The notes below the pieces were generated by a model that made no database searches, had not been told where the DNA came from, and was given only the letters and a program-made list of their open reading frames with translations. The translations under genes and the position numbers were made by a program. From Saprospiraceae bacterium (GTDB taxonomy: Bacteria > Bacteroidota > Bacteroidia > Chitinophagales > Saprospiraceae): 64,000 nt of DNA. The stretch covers positions 62,001 through 126,000 of the forward strand of contig JADKGI010000009.1 in NCBI GenBank assembly GCA_016722285.1. Direction: 5' to 3'. This document shows, piece after piece, positions 27,908 through 36,381 of the stretch (position 1 is the stretch's first letter; every line of letters starts with the position of its first letter).

Positions 27908-28996
27908 ATGGCCAGATTTGAAATTGACCCTGATATCTCAAAGGCTAAAACGATTCATACTGATTTTTATACTAGCCAGGACGTATTTAATGATTGTAAG
28001 GAAAAGATATTTACCCAAAATCCACATTATATTGGTGATAAAGACAGACTACCTGAATCAGCATGTATGTATCCTGTTACATTATTGCTAGAGTATATGG
28101 ATGAACCATTAATAGTAATACGTGATAAAGATGATACCATCAGATGCCTGAGTAATGTTTGTACTCACAGAGGCAATTTATTGGTAACACAGCCGTGCCA
28201 GGCAGGTCAGTTAAGATGCAAATATCATGGCAGGACATTCTCACTTGACGGTCAGATGATCTTTATGCCTGAGTTTACTGAAGTTAAAGATTTTCCGTGT
28301 AATGAAGATAATTTGGTTTCTCTACTGGTATTTCAGTGGGGCAAATTGATATTTACGTCTCTGAATAGGGAGGTAAATCCTGCTCATTATTTTAAGGACA
28401 TGATGGACCGAATGTCGTTTTTTCCTATGGATCAACTGATCAGAAGAGACGATCTGGGCAAGGATTACATTATCGCAGCAAACTGGGCTCTATATTGTGA
28501 AAACTACCTGGAAGGGTTTCATATTCCGTTTGTTCATCAGGGTTTAAGTTCTGTTCTCGATTATGGTGACTATGAGACTGAATTATATTATCCTTATTCG
28601 AGCTTGCAACTGGGAGTAGCGAAAAATTCAGAAAATACATTTGACTTACCTGCTGATTCACCGGATTTTGGCCGGCATATTGCCGCATTTTATTTCTGGA
28701 TTTTCCCCAATATGATGTTCAATTTTTATCCGTGGGGATTGTCATTAAATATCGTTCAGCCTCTGTCAACAGATCAAACTAAAGTATCCTTTATCACCTA
28801 TATGTATGATGAGTCAAAGTATAATCATGGTGCAGGCAGTGACCTGGATAAAGTTGAGATGGAAGATGAAGAGATTGTACAAAACGTACAGAAAGGAATT
28901 AAATCACGTTTTTATTTGCAAGGGAGATATTCGGTTACCAGAGAAAGGGGAACGCACCATTTTCATAGACTATTAGCTGAATTTATAAATAAATGA
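27908..28996 (+). CDS. Rieske non-heme iron oxygenase, alpha-subunit-like
   Basis: 362 residues. The N-terminal Rieske 2Fe-2S domain has CTHRG (about residue 86) and CKYHG (about residue 105). The C-terminal catalytic domain has NYLEGFHIPFVH with the mononuclear iron His pair. These enzymes hydroxylate or demethylate aromatic or quaternary-amine substrates; choline/carnitine-like or general ring-hydroxylating types share this layout. No reductase or beta subunit is adjacent, so the partner is encoded elsewhere. The substrate is unknown. Confidence 0.9.
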   Translation: MARFEIDPDISKAKTIHTDFYTSQDVFNDCKEKIFTQNPHYIGDKDRLPESACMYPVTLLLEYMDEPLIVIRDKDDTIRCLSNVCTHRGNLLVTQPCQAGQLRCKYHGRTFSLDGQMIFMPEFTEVKDFPCNEDNLVSLLVFQWGKLIFTSLNREVNPAHYFKDMMDRMSFFPMDQLIRRDDLGKDYIIAANWALYCENYLEGFHIPFVHQGLSSVLDYGDYETELYYPYSSLQLGVAKNSENTFDLPADSPDFGRHIAAFYFWIFPNMMFNFYPWGLSLNIVQPLSTDQTKVSFITYMYDESKYNHGAGSDLDKVEMEDEEIVQNVQKGIKSRFYLQGRYSVTRERGTHHFHRLLAEFINK

Positions 28997-29033
28997 TAGG
29001 GGTATTTCAATAAAATTGTAATTTTTATGTACC

Positions 29034-29060
29034 AAGACCCTTATAAAATAAAGGGTTTTT
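29034..29060 (+). terminator. Hairpin with T-run after the oxygenase gene
   Basis: GACCCTT and AAGGGTTTTT form a short stem around an A/T loop, ending in a T-run, ~40 bases after the oxygenase stop. Confidence 0.55.
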
Positions 29061-29104
29061 GAAAAAAATATTATTTATTTTAAGTTATATTGCTGGATAG
29101 ACTA

Positions 29105-29112
29105 TAAATTTG
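29105..29112 (+). promoter_or_regulatory. Bacteroidota -7 element of the ATP-grasp operon
   Basis: TAAATTTG matches TAnnTTTG. It overlaps the earliest possible start of the following frame, so translation must begin further downstream, supporting the ATG at 29176. Confidence 0.5.
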
Positions 29113-29175
29113 ACCTTCTTTAAAAGGTATATTTATGACACCGTTCAAATAATTCATAGAGAAAATTGTTTAGGT

Positions 29176-30624
29176 ATGAAGAAATCAACTTTGATGGATG
29201 GATATCAATCAAATCCGGATGTTTGGGATGAGATGTATGCCGATCAAGCAGTCAGAGAACACTATTCAAGTTTTTTTGCTAATTTCAGTCATTATGATCT
29301 TGACACGCTTACATTAAAAAACGACCTGGCAAAAAAAATATTTATGCGGCAGGGTATCACCTTTACCGTATATGATAACGGCGAGGGTATTGAAAAAATA
29401 TTTCCTTTTGATGTCATACCAAGAATCATTGAAGCCAATGAATGGACTATGCTTGAACAGGGGCTCAAGCAAAGACTCAAAGCACTTAATATTTTTTTGA
29501 AAGACATTTATAATGAGCAATTCATCCTGCATGATAAAATAATACCTAAGGAATTGATCTATACATGTCCATTTTTTCTCGAAGAAATGCGAAATTTCAG
29601 AGTACCTTTTGATATATATACACATATTGCCGGGATTGATCTGATCCGTGATAATGATGGTCAGTATTACGTGCTGGAAGATAACCTTCGTACTCCTTCC
29701 GGAGTTTCTTATATGCTGGAAAACAGAAATGTGACCAACAGGCTCTTTCCGGATCAACTTCCTAAAAATAATGTTCGGCTGGTAAGAGATTATCCTGATC
29801 TTCTGCTTAAAAATTTACTTGAATTATCAAATTTTCAGACCAGTAGGCCAAAAGTTGTACTTCTCACGCCGGGTATCTTTAACTCAGCGTATTTTGAGCA
29901 TTCTACATTAGCCAAGATGATGGGAATAGAGCTGGTGGAAGGTAGAGATCTTGTAGTAAATGATCTCAAAGTATATATGAAAACAACTAAAGGGCTTCAA
30001 CAAGTACACGTTATATATAGAAGAGTTGATGATGAATTTCTTGACCCTTTGGTGTTCAGACCTGACAGTACTCTGGGTGTTCCTGGGATTTACTGGGCCT
30101 ATAAGGCAGGAAATGTCAATATCGTCAATGCTATGGGAAATGGGGTCTCGGACGATAAAGCCGTATATACATATGTGCCGGATATGATTCGGTTTTATCT
30201 CAATGAAGAACCAATATTGAAAAATGTACCTACATACCAGATGGATGACGAAGATAACAGAAAATATCTGTTTAACAACATGGATAGAATGGTAATCAAA
30301 CGTACAAATGGAAGTGGTGGCTATGGTATGCTTATAGGCAATTCAGCATCTGAAAAGGAAATGACAGAATTTAAAATAGCTATCAAAAAGGACCCAAGAG
30401 ATTTTATAGCCCAACCTATTATAAATCTGTCATCAGCTCCGTGTTTTATTAATGGAAAACTTCAGCCGCGAAGAGTGGATCTGAGGCCTTTTGCTCTTTA
30501 TGGTCCTAATGGCATAGACATTGTGCCAGGTGGGTTGACAAGAGTAGCTTTGAAAGAAGGATCATTAGTTGTAAATTCATCACAGGGAGGAGGAAGCAAG
30601 GATACCTGGGTACTCAATGAATAA
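29176..30624 (+). CDS. Circularly permuted ATP-grasp protein (DUF404/DUF407 type)
   Basis: 482 residues from ATG 29176. Typical N-terminus (YQSNPDVWDEMY, then REHYSSFFANF) and central LEDNLRTPSGVSYMLENR. The ATP-grasp nucleotide site includes VIKRTNGSGGYGMLIG and the C-terminal VDLRPFALYG, PGGLTRVAL and NSSQGGGSKDTWVL. Proteins of this type are predicted to make peptide-like or amide bonds with ATP. It is first in an operon with the alpha-E protein (29 bases later) and a transglutaminase-like protein, a conserved trio whose product is not known. Confidence 0.9.
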   Translation: MKKSTLMDGYQSNPDVWDEMYADQAVREHYSSFFANFSHYDLDTLTLKNDLAKKIFMRQGITFTVYDNGEGIEKIFPFDVIPRIIEANEWTMLEQGLKQRLKALNIFLKDIYNEQFILHDKIIPKELIYTCPFFLEEMRNFRVPFDIYTHIAGIDLIRDNDGQYYVLEDNLRTPSGVSYMLENRNVTNRLFPDQLPKNNVRLVRDYPDLLLKNLLELSNFQTSRPKVVLLTPGIFNSAYFEHSTLAKMMGIELVEGRDLVVNDLKVYMKTTKGLQQVHVIYRRVDDEFLDPLVFRPDSTLGVPGIYWAYKAGNVNIVNAMGNGVSDDKAVYTYVPDMIRFYLNEEPILKNVPTYQMDDEDNRKYLFNNMDRMVIKRTNGSGGYGMLIGNSASEKEMTEFKIAIKKDPRDFIAQPIINLSSAPCFINGKLQPRRVDLRPFALYGPNGIDIVPGGLTRVALKEGSLVVNSSQGGGSKDTWVLNE

Positions 30625-30653
30625 AATTTTTCAAATCATAAGAAATAATAAAT

Positions 30654-31586
30654 ATGTTAAGCAGGGTTGCAGACGCTATTTTCTGGTTATCCAGATATAT
30701 GGAGAGAACAAAAATAGAAGTCACATTTCTTCATACAAATTATGTTGCCATTCAGGATAATGCAATAGATAATAACTGGAAACTTATTATAGAAAAATAT
30801 GGTGACAAGCGATTTTTGGAAAAAAATAGTAAAGATCATTACAAAGCTTCTGAAACATTGTTACATCTGCTAACTGACAAGAATAATCCGGCTTCTATTT
30901 TAAACAATGTCATGTATGCACGGGAAAATGCCAGATCTGTTCAGGATAATATAACCAAAGAGTTGTGGCAAATGCTAAATAATTTTCACCATACAATACG
31001 AAATGAGAAAAATGATTCAATCTTAAGAAATGAGGACCCTGTTGAAGTCCTGGACATGATTCAACAGCAGTGTTATCTGTATTCAGGTACCCTGGATTAT
31101 ACAATGGATCGCGGACCGGGATATTTTTTTCTCAACGTAGGCAAGCGAATAGAGCGCACTTTGCAATCAATTCAGATACTAAAAATAAAACTTAAAGAAA
31201 TACATTTCAACCTGGATGATGACAGTAAGACGCTGTCTTTCAGGTATGTATTGTATGCTTTATCTGGAAATGAACTTTATGGCAAGACCTATCGGGGAGC
31301 TTTGACTATTCGAAATATAATCAATTTTGTTTTATTTAGTCCCGTATTTACAAACTCAGTTCAATATTCATTAGGCAGGATCAGATCCAGTCTCAATCCT
31401 TTGAAAGAGGAGTCCAAACCCGATGCATTTTCTCAGGTGGATTTTGAAATTGGAAGGATAATCAGTAGTTTTGTTTACAGCAAACCTGACCTTCAAGATG
31501 GTAAGCAGCTCGCAGAATATCTGGACCAACTCGAAAAAGAAATTCTGATGTTCTCCGCACGATTTTCAAAGCTCTATTTCGGTTGA
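30654..31586 (+). CDS. Alpha-E domain protein (DUF403)
   Basis: 310 residues, predicted nearly all alpha-helical. It begins MLSRVADAIFWLSRYMERTK, the family hallmark, with ARENARSVQDNITKELW near residue 90 and a tail of helical repeats ending ARFSKLYFG. It is always found with the DUF404/407 ATP-grasp partner and is thought to work with it in a predicted peptide-forming complex. The enzymatic role is unproven. It lies between the ATP-grasp gene and the transglutaminase gene, with short spacers on both sides. Confidence 0.9.
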   Translation: MLSRVADAIFWLSRYMERTKIEVTFLHTNYVAIQDNAIDNNWKLIIEKYGDKRFLEKNSKDHYKASETLLHLLTDKNNPASILNNVMYARENARSVQDNITKELWQMLNNFHHTIRNEKNDSILRNEDPVEVLDMIQQQCYLYSGTLDYTMDRGPGYFFLNVGKRIERTLQSIQILKIKLKEIHFNLDDDSKTLSFRYVLYALSGNELYGKTYRGALTIRNIINFVLFSPVFTNSVQYSLGRIRSSLNPLKEESKPDAFSQVDFEIGRIISSFVYSKPDLQDGKQLAEYLDQLEKEILMFSARFSKLYFG

Positions 31587-31622
31587 TTATTTTATTACTT
31601 TTAATATACTTCAATAATAACA

Positions 31623-32615
31623 ATGGCAATATTCACGATTAAACACTTGACACGATATATTTATGAGGAACCCGTTTATGATTCTATCAATCAGATGATG
31701 TTATATCCCATTTCAGATAATTATCAGAAAGTAATTTCTCATAAAATAAAAATTTCTGATAGTCCTCCTGTTCAGAATTTTAATGATAAATTTGGAAACA
31801 TGCTCGGTATATTTAGTCACCTTCAACCTCACAATGAACTTAAAATATCTTCAATCCTTGAAATAGAGACGTTTCCAAAAGCAGAACCTGACCCATCTTC
31901 AGATGCCGATACCTTATGGGATGAATTGAATAAAATTGGGAATGATTTTAAATTCAGAGATTATCTGCAAGTTGATAAAATGAGTTTTTCTAATGAGATA
32001 ATGCAACTCGTTCAGAATTTGAAAAATGATAAACTGAATCCTTATGAGAATGCAAAAAAGTTTTCTGAATACATTTATAGTAATTTCAGTTACTCGCAAG
32101 GCGTCACATCTGTAGAAACTGAAGTAGATGAGATATGGACTCTTAAAGCAGGGGTTTGTCAGGACTTTGCCCACTTTTTGCTTGTAATGCTTCGCATGAT
32201 CCAAATTCCTGCCAGGTATGTGAGTGGATATATTTGCCCTGAGAATGATGATTTCAGAGGCGCTGGGGCAACCCACGCATGGGTTGAAGCTTATATTCCG
32301 GGATTTGATTGGGTAGGACTTGACCCAACTAATAATTGTCATGCTTCTGACAGGCACATCAGACTTGCCATAGGCAGGTATTTCAAAGATTGTACGCCTT
32401 TTAAAGGTATTTATAAAGGGAAGTTAGATCATAGACTCGAGGTTTCTGTTATAGTAGATAATGCAGATATTGAACAATCTTCAGCAAGAAACTTTATTGA
32501 AGATAAAAATATGACCCTAGAACCGTCATTAGTTAGTGAGGTAAAATCAGAATCAAATCCCACAACCAACTCTTATCAGGCTTTTATACAAATGCAACAG
32601 CAGCAACAACAGTAA
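31623..32615 (+). CDS. Transglutaminase-like protein of the ATP-grasp operon
   Basis: 330 residues. An N-terminal beta-rich domain (FTIKHLTRYIYEEPVYDSIN) precedes a transglutaminase-like papain-fold core with catalytic Cys in AGVCQDFAHFLLVML, His in ATHAWVEAYI and Asp in VGLDPTNN. No signal peptide, so cytosolic. The C-terminus ends in a Gln-run. Its role in the operon is probably amide-bond cleavage or exchange on the product made by the ATP-grasp enzyme (inference from the conserved association). Confidence 0.9.
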   Translation: MAIFTIKHLTRYIYEEPVYDSINQMMLYPISDNYQKVISHKIKISDSPPVQNFNDKFGNMLGIFSHLQPHNELKISSILEIETFPKAEPDPSSDADTLWDELNKIGNDFKFRDYLQVDKMSFSNEIMQLVQNLKNDKLNPYENAKKFSEYIYSNFSYSQGVTSVETEVDEIWTLKAGVCQDFAHFLLVMLRMIQIPARYVSGYICPENDDFRGAGATHAWVEAYIPGFDWVGLDPTNNCHASDRHIRLAIGRYFKDCTPFKGIYKGKLDHRLEVSVIVDNADIEQSSARNFIEDKNMTLEPSLVSEVKSESNPTTNSYQAFIQMQQQQQQ

Positions 32616-32699
32616 ATATACAGGATTGACATCGATAAATGTATTTTGATTTTTAAAATTTGCTTCGATGATAATGTCCAAACTATAAACACATTACTT

Positions 32700-34025
32700 A
32701 TGACCATGATATCATTTCACCGGACATGGCTTAGTTGCCTTTTTGCCTGTTCTGTATATTTTGCAGATGCACAAAATATATATTTTCCGCCATTAAATAA
32801 TTCATCAACATGGGAGAAGATTGATCCTGCTTCTCTAGGATGGTGTATTGACAATGTGGACGCATTATACCAATTTCTGGAAAATGAAAATACTAAGGGT
32901 TTTATAGTCCTTAAAGATGGCAGAATAGTACTTGAAAAGTATTTCGGAACTTTTACTCAGGATAGCGTTTGGTATTGGGCATCAGCAGGTAAGACGATTA
33001 CGGCTTTTTTGATAGGGCAGGCTCAGGAGGCAGGCCTCTTGAAAATATCAGATCAGTCATCACAATATCTTGGCAAAGGTTGGACCCATTGTACACCATT
33101 GCAGGAAGAGAAGATAACAATAAGGCATCAACTTACTATGACTTCCGGTCTTGAAGATGCTGTTGATGATAACCACTGTCTGATTGATACTTGTCTGATA
33201 TACAAAGCGGATGCAGGTAGTAGATGGGCATATCACAATGCCCCCTATACGCTTTTGGAAAAGGTTTTGACTGATGCATCAGGTATGGCTATAAATACCT
33301 TTACTCAAGTGAAACTTAAAAATCAAACCGGTATAACAGGAGCATGGTTTACAGTAGATTATGACAATGTTTTTTTTAGTAAGGTGAGAAGTATGGCTAG
33401 ATTTGGCGTTTTGATTCAAAACAAAGGTGTCTGGAATATGGATACACTATTGAGAAACGAACAGTTTTTCTCACAAATGATTAATACATCTCAAAATATA
33501 AATCTTTCTTACGGCTACCTTTGGTGGCTAAATGGTAAACCTTCTTATATGGTACCGGGATTTCAATTTTTTTTACCAGGACCTTATGCACCATCTGCAC
33601 CAGATGACATGGTTGCAGGACTTGGGAAGAATGGCCAAATCCTCAGTATATCTCCATCAAAAGGTATCGTCATAATCAGAATGGGTGAAAAGCCCAATAG
33701 CTCATCTTCAGAAATTGCCACTGTATTGTGTGATCAGATTTGGCAAAAACTGAATGCCGTCATGTGCAATACAACTTCTGTGGATGATGTCCCTGTTTTG
33801 TCATTTAAAATTGTACCAAACCCGGCAGTATCCAAAATAACATTTTTCGGAATGAAACAACCGATCAAAAGATGTGAAATTTTTAACAGATCAGGTCAGT
33901 GCGTTTATAATAAAACATTGCAGACTGATAACATAAATGTCTCAGATCTAACCGATGGCCTTTATTATGTTCGCTTGACTGCAAGTAATGGTCACATTTA
34001 TACCGCAAAATTTATAAAACTATGA
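32700..34025 (+). CDS. Secreted serine hydrolase (beta-lactamase/PBP4-like) with T9SS type A sorting domain
   Basis: About 441 residues from the ATG at 32700; the frame opens earlier at a TTG. Signal peptide (TWLSCLFACSVYFADAQ). Beta-lactamase class C fold: nucleophile Ser-x-x-Lys in ASAGKT, Tyr-x-Asn in YHNAPYTLL. The last ~75 residues (IVPNPAVSKITFFG to GLYYVRLTASNG and FIKL) are a type A sorting domain, so it is exported by the T9SS and probably cell-surface bound or released. The substrate (peptidoglycan fragment, ester or peptide) is unknown. It may read on from the transglutaminase gene. Confidence 0.88.
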   Translation: MTMISFHRTWLSCLFACSVYFADAQNIYFPPLNNSSTWEKIDPASLGWCIDNVDALYQFLENENTKGFIVLKDGRIVLEKYFGTFTQDSVWYWASAGKTITAFLIGQAQEAGLLKISDQSSQYLGKGWTHCTPLQEEKITIRHQLTMTSGLEDAVDDNHCLIDTCLIYKADAGSRWAYHNAPYTLLEKVLTDASGMAINTFTQVKLKNQTGITGAWFTVDYDNVFFSKVRSMARFGVLIQNKGVWNMDTLLRNEQFFSQMINTSQNINLSYGYLWWLNGKPSYMVPGFQFFLPGPYAPSAPDDMVAGLGKNGQILSISPSKGIVIIRMGEKPNSSSSEIATVLCDQIWQKLNAVMCNTTSVDDVPVLSFKIVPNPAVSKITFFGMKQPIKRCEIFNRSGQCVYNKTLQTDNINVSDLTDGLYYVRLTASNGHIYTAKFIKL

Positions 34026-34285
34026 AGATTTCAAGGCATTCTGATTATTTGTACTTCAAATAAAATTAAATGATAATAGCTCAGGTACATCAATGTTTTG
34101 ACTCAATTTTGCATTTATTTTTTGATAAAAATTCTACAAAACCATTGCATTAAATCAATTTTCCAAGGAGTATATTACATAGCTGACGATATTCAACCTA
34201 TGTCGAGGTAGTACCGGAGTAAGTACATAATATGAACATTTAATTAATATATCAACATTGATATGAGGGCTTAATATTTATTGTA

Positions 34286-34293
34286 TAGTTTTG
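34286..34293 (+). promoter_or_regulatory. Bacteroidota -7 element of the SRPBCC gene
   Basis: TAGTTTTG matches TAnnTTTG. It covers the earliest possible TTG start (34291), so the ATG at 34309 is used, leaving a very short leader. Confidence 0.5.
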
Positions 34294-34308
34294 CATCAAA
34301 ATCTCACC

Positions 34309-34731
34309 ATGCAAAAACAATTTGAATCCAGATATACCACATTGATCAATGCTCCGGTAGAAAAAGTATGGGAAGCATTGACAAATCCTGCTTTTGTAAA
34401 GCAATATTTTTTTAACACCGATCTGGTTACTGATTGGGTTAAAGGTCATCCAATATTTTTCAGAGGTGCCTGGGAAGGGCAACCTTATGAAGATAAAGGA
34501 ATAGTATTAGAGTATTCTGAAAATAAGAAACTTTCATATTCTTACCTCAGTAGTTGGAGTGGGATGGAAGATAGAGAAGAAAATTACTTATATGTTTCAT
34601 ATGAAGTGCAAGAATTGGAAAATGGGACCGAACTCACCGTAATTCAAACTAATTATGATAATGAAAAAGTGGAACATTCCAGTGAAAATTGGAAAACGGT
34701 CATTGAAGGAATGAAAAAATTATTAGAATAA
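34309..34731 (+). CDS. SRPBCC/AHSA1-type protein
   Basis: 140 residues from ATG 34309. It begins YTTLINAPVEKVWEALTNP, the common start of START/Bet v1-like proteins, with FRGAWEGQPYEDKG in the middle and a C-terminal helix (NWKTVIEGMKKLLE). These small proteins hold a hydrophobic ligand or serve as co-chaperone or cyclase-like domains. Ligand and partner are unknown. Stand-alone gene, own promoter. Confidence 0.85.
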   Translation: MQKQFESRYTTLINAPVEKVWEALTNPAFVKQYFFNTDLVTDWVKGHPIFFRGAWEGQPYEDKGIVLEYSENKKLSYSYLSSWSGMEDREENYLYVSYEVQELENGTELTVIQTNYDNEKVEHSSENWKTVIEGMKKLLE

Positions 34732-34800
34732 AAAAACACTTCAGTGCACTTAACTTATAGTGTTTAAAAATTTTCTTAGTTGTTAAACAATAGGCTATAG

Positions 34801-34911
34801 TTCTGACAATAAAATAACTAACGAGTTTAGTGAACTAAAGGAGATGATTATTTTGAAGGCAGGTTCATAAGATATTGATTATAAGGCAATAAAATTTTAA
34901 ACATACTCTTA
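34801..34911 (+). repeat. 111-bp coding relic, copy 1
   Basis: About 90% identical without gaps (11 differences) to the reverse complement of 57894-58004. The shared frame reads EMIILKAGS, but here an in-frame TAA breaks it before DIDYKAIKF. It lies in the 579-bp spacer 34732-35310; the rest of that spacer holds only AT-rich sequence and a promoter candidate. Confidence 0.75.
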
Positions 34912-35258
34912 ATTTGTGAGCTTGAAACACAAAAAAAATCATTAATCAGATGGTTTTACTTAATTGGAATTTTGATAAAGAAATTGACATTAAGCACCAA
35001 ATATTTATCTTAGCTTCACTTTCCCAAGGATTATCATAAGGCAAAAGCGAAAAGGCTCATTAATAGTGTATTGAGTATAATTAATGTCTTATGTTTTGAT
35101 GATCAGTTATTTATGAATTCGTGGAAGATCACATCATTGTTATTGACAATATTATTTTATCCAAATAGTCCATAATTATATAAACATTTAAAAAAATTAT
35201 ATAAAAATTAAATCAATATATTTTGATACCTTGTGATTCATTATCTAAGAATAACTTT

Positions 35259-35266
35259 TATATTTG
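35259..35266 (+). promoter_or_regulatory. Bacteroidota -7 element of the PorP gene
   Basis: TATATTTG matches TAnnTTTG, 44 bases before the ATG of porP-like at 35311. Confidence 0.45.
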
Positions 35267-35310
35267 TTGTCTATAGTATTCCATTCAGTAAAGTATAAAT
35301 AATACTCAAT

Positions 35311-36336
35311 ATGCAAATTAGACTTTTACTTCGCATTTTTATTTCTACTATTCTGGTTTTTAATTTTGTCCTCAATTCAAACGCTCAGGATCTACATTAC
35401 AGCCAGTTTTATAATTCACCACAAAATGTCAATCCGGCCATGACCGGAGTCTTCAATGGAGATCACAGATTTATATTGAGCCACAGAGGTCAGTGGAGAT
35501 TTGTACCTGTATCGTGGACCACTTACAGCGGTTCTTATGATAGAAATATCACTCCTTACAACAGCCAGAAAATATTTTATGGTCTTGGTTTAAATCTGAA
35601 TTACGACAGGCAGGGAGATTCTAAACTAAATCTTCTAAATGTTGGAATTAATGGAGCGCTTCATGGCAAACTCAATGAAAGAAATATTCTTAGCCTGGGT
35701 CTTGGCTTAGGTTTTGCTTCAAGCGGCTTTGATACAAAATCTCTCAGGTGGGACAAACAATGGAATGGTGATATATTTGATACGGGGTTGCCAAGCCAGG
35801 AAGCATTTCAATCCACAGAAAGAACGAGTTTTTTTGAAACAGGGATGGGAATAAACTATCTCTACCAGAAGTCCAGCCGAACAAACCTCGATCTTGGAAT
35901 TGCAGCTTTACATCTGATAGAACCTGAAGTAGCTTTTTATGGAGATAAACCTACTAAACTGGCTCGCAGATATACCTTTTCAGCCGTAGGAAATGTAGAG
36001 TTGACAGATAAGGTTGATATTCAGTTGCATTTTTTACACCAGATACAAGGCGAATATGACGAAACAGTATTAGGAGGACTTGGTAAATTGCATTTAAATC
36101 AGAATAGAGGAAAGGAGCTCCAATTACATTTTGGACTTGGATACAGAACATCCGGATCTTTTATACCTACTGTGGCCCTGCAATATAATGAATGGTATGC
36201 AGGTTTTAATCTGGACGTGGACAGGACTTCTTATAATAAAACGCTGAACACCAGCAGAGGAGCATACGAACTGCATCTCAGATACATTATAAAAAATGTG
36301 AAGCCTTTCAGATTCAAAAATTGCCCAATTTTATAG
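35311..36336 (+). CDS. PorP/SprF-family type IX secretion outer-membrane protein
   Basis: 341 residues. Signal peptide ending LNSNAQ, then the family start DLHYSQFYNSPQNVNPAMTG. The body is an outer-membrane beta-barrel with repeated strand pairs (YGLGLNLNYDRQGDS, LSLGLGLGFASSGF, HFGLGYRTSGSFIP). PorP/SprF-like proteins are paired with specific T9SS substrates carrying type B sorting domains and anchor them at the outer membrane. This copy is followed by an OmpA-like protein and the giant type B protein, so it is the likely dedicated partner of the latter. First gene of that operon. Confidence 0.93.
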   Translation: MQIRLLLRIFISTILVFNFVLNSNAQDLHYSQFYNSPQNVNPAMTGVFNGDHRFILSHRGQWRFVPVSWTTYSGSYDRNITPYNSQKIFYGLGLNLNYDRQGDSKLNLLNVGINGALHGKLNERNILSLGLGLGFASSGFDTKSLRWDKQWNGDIFDTGLPSQEAFQSTERTSFFETGMGINYLYQKSSRTNLDLGIAALHLIEPEVAFYGDKPTKLARRYTFSAVGNVELTDKVDIQLHFLHQIQGEYDETVLGGLGKLHLNQNRGKELQLHFGLGYRTSGSFIPTVALQYNEWYAGFNLDVDRTSYNKTLNTSRGAYELHLRYIIKNVKPFRFKNCPIL

Positions 36337-36381
36337 CATTTATATATTGATGTTATTTCCTTTATATAAAAAAGTAAACTA

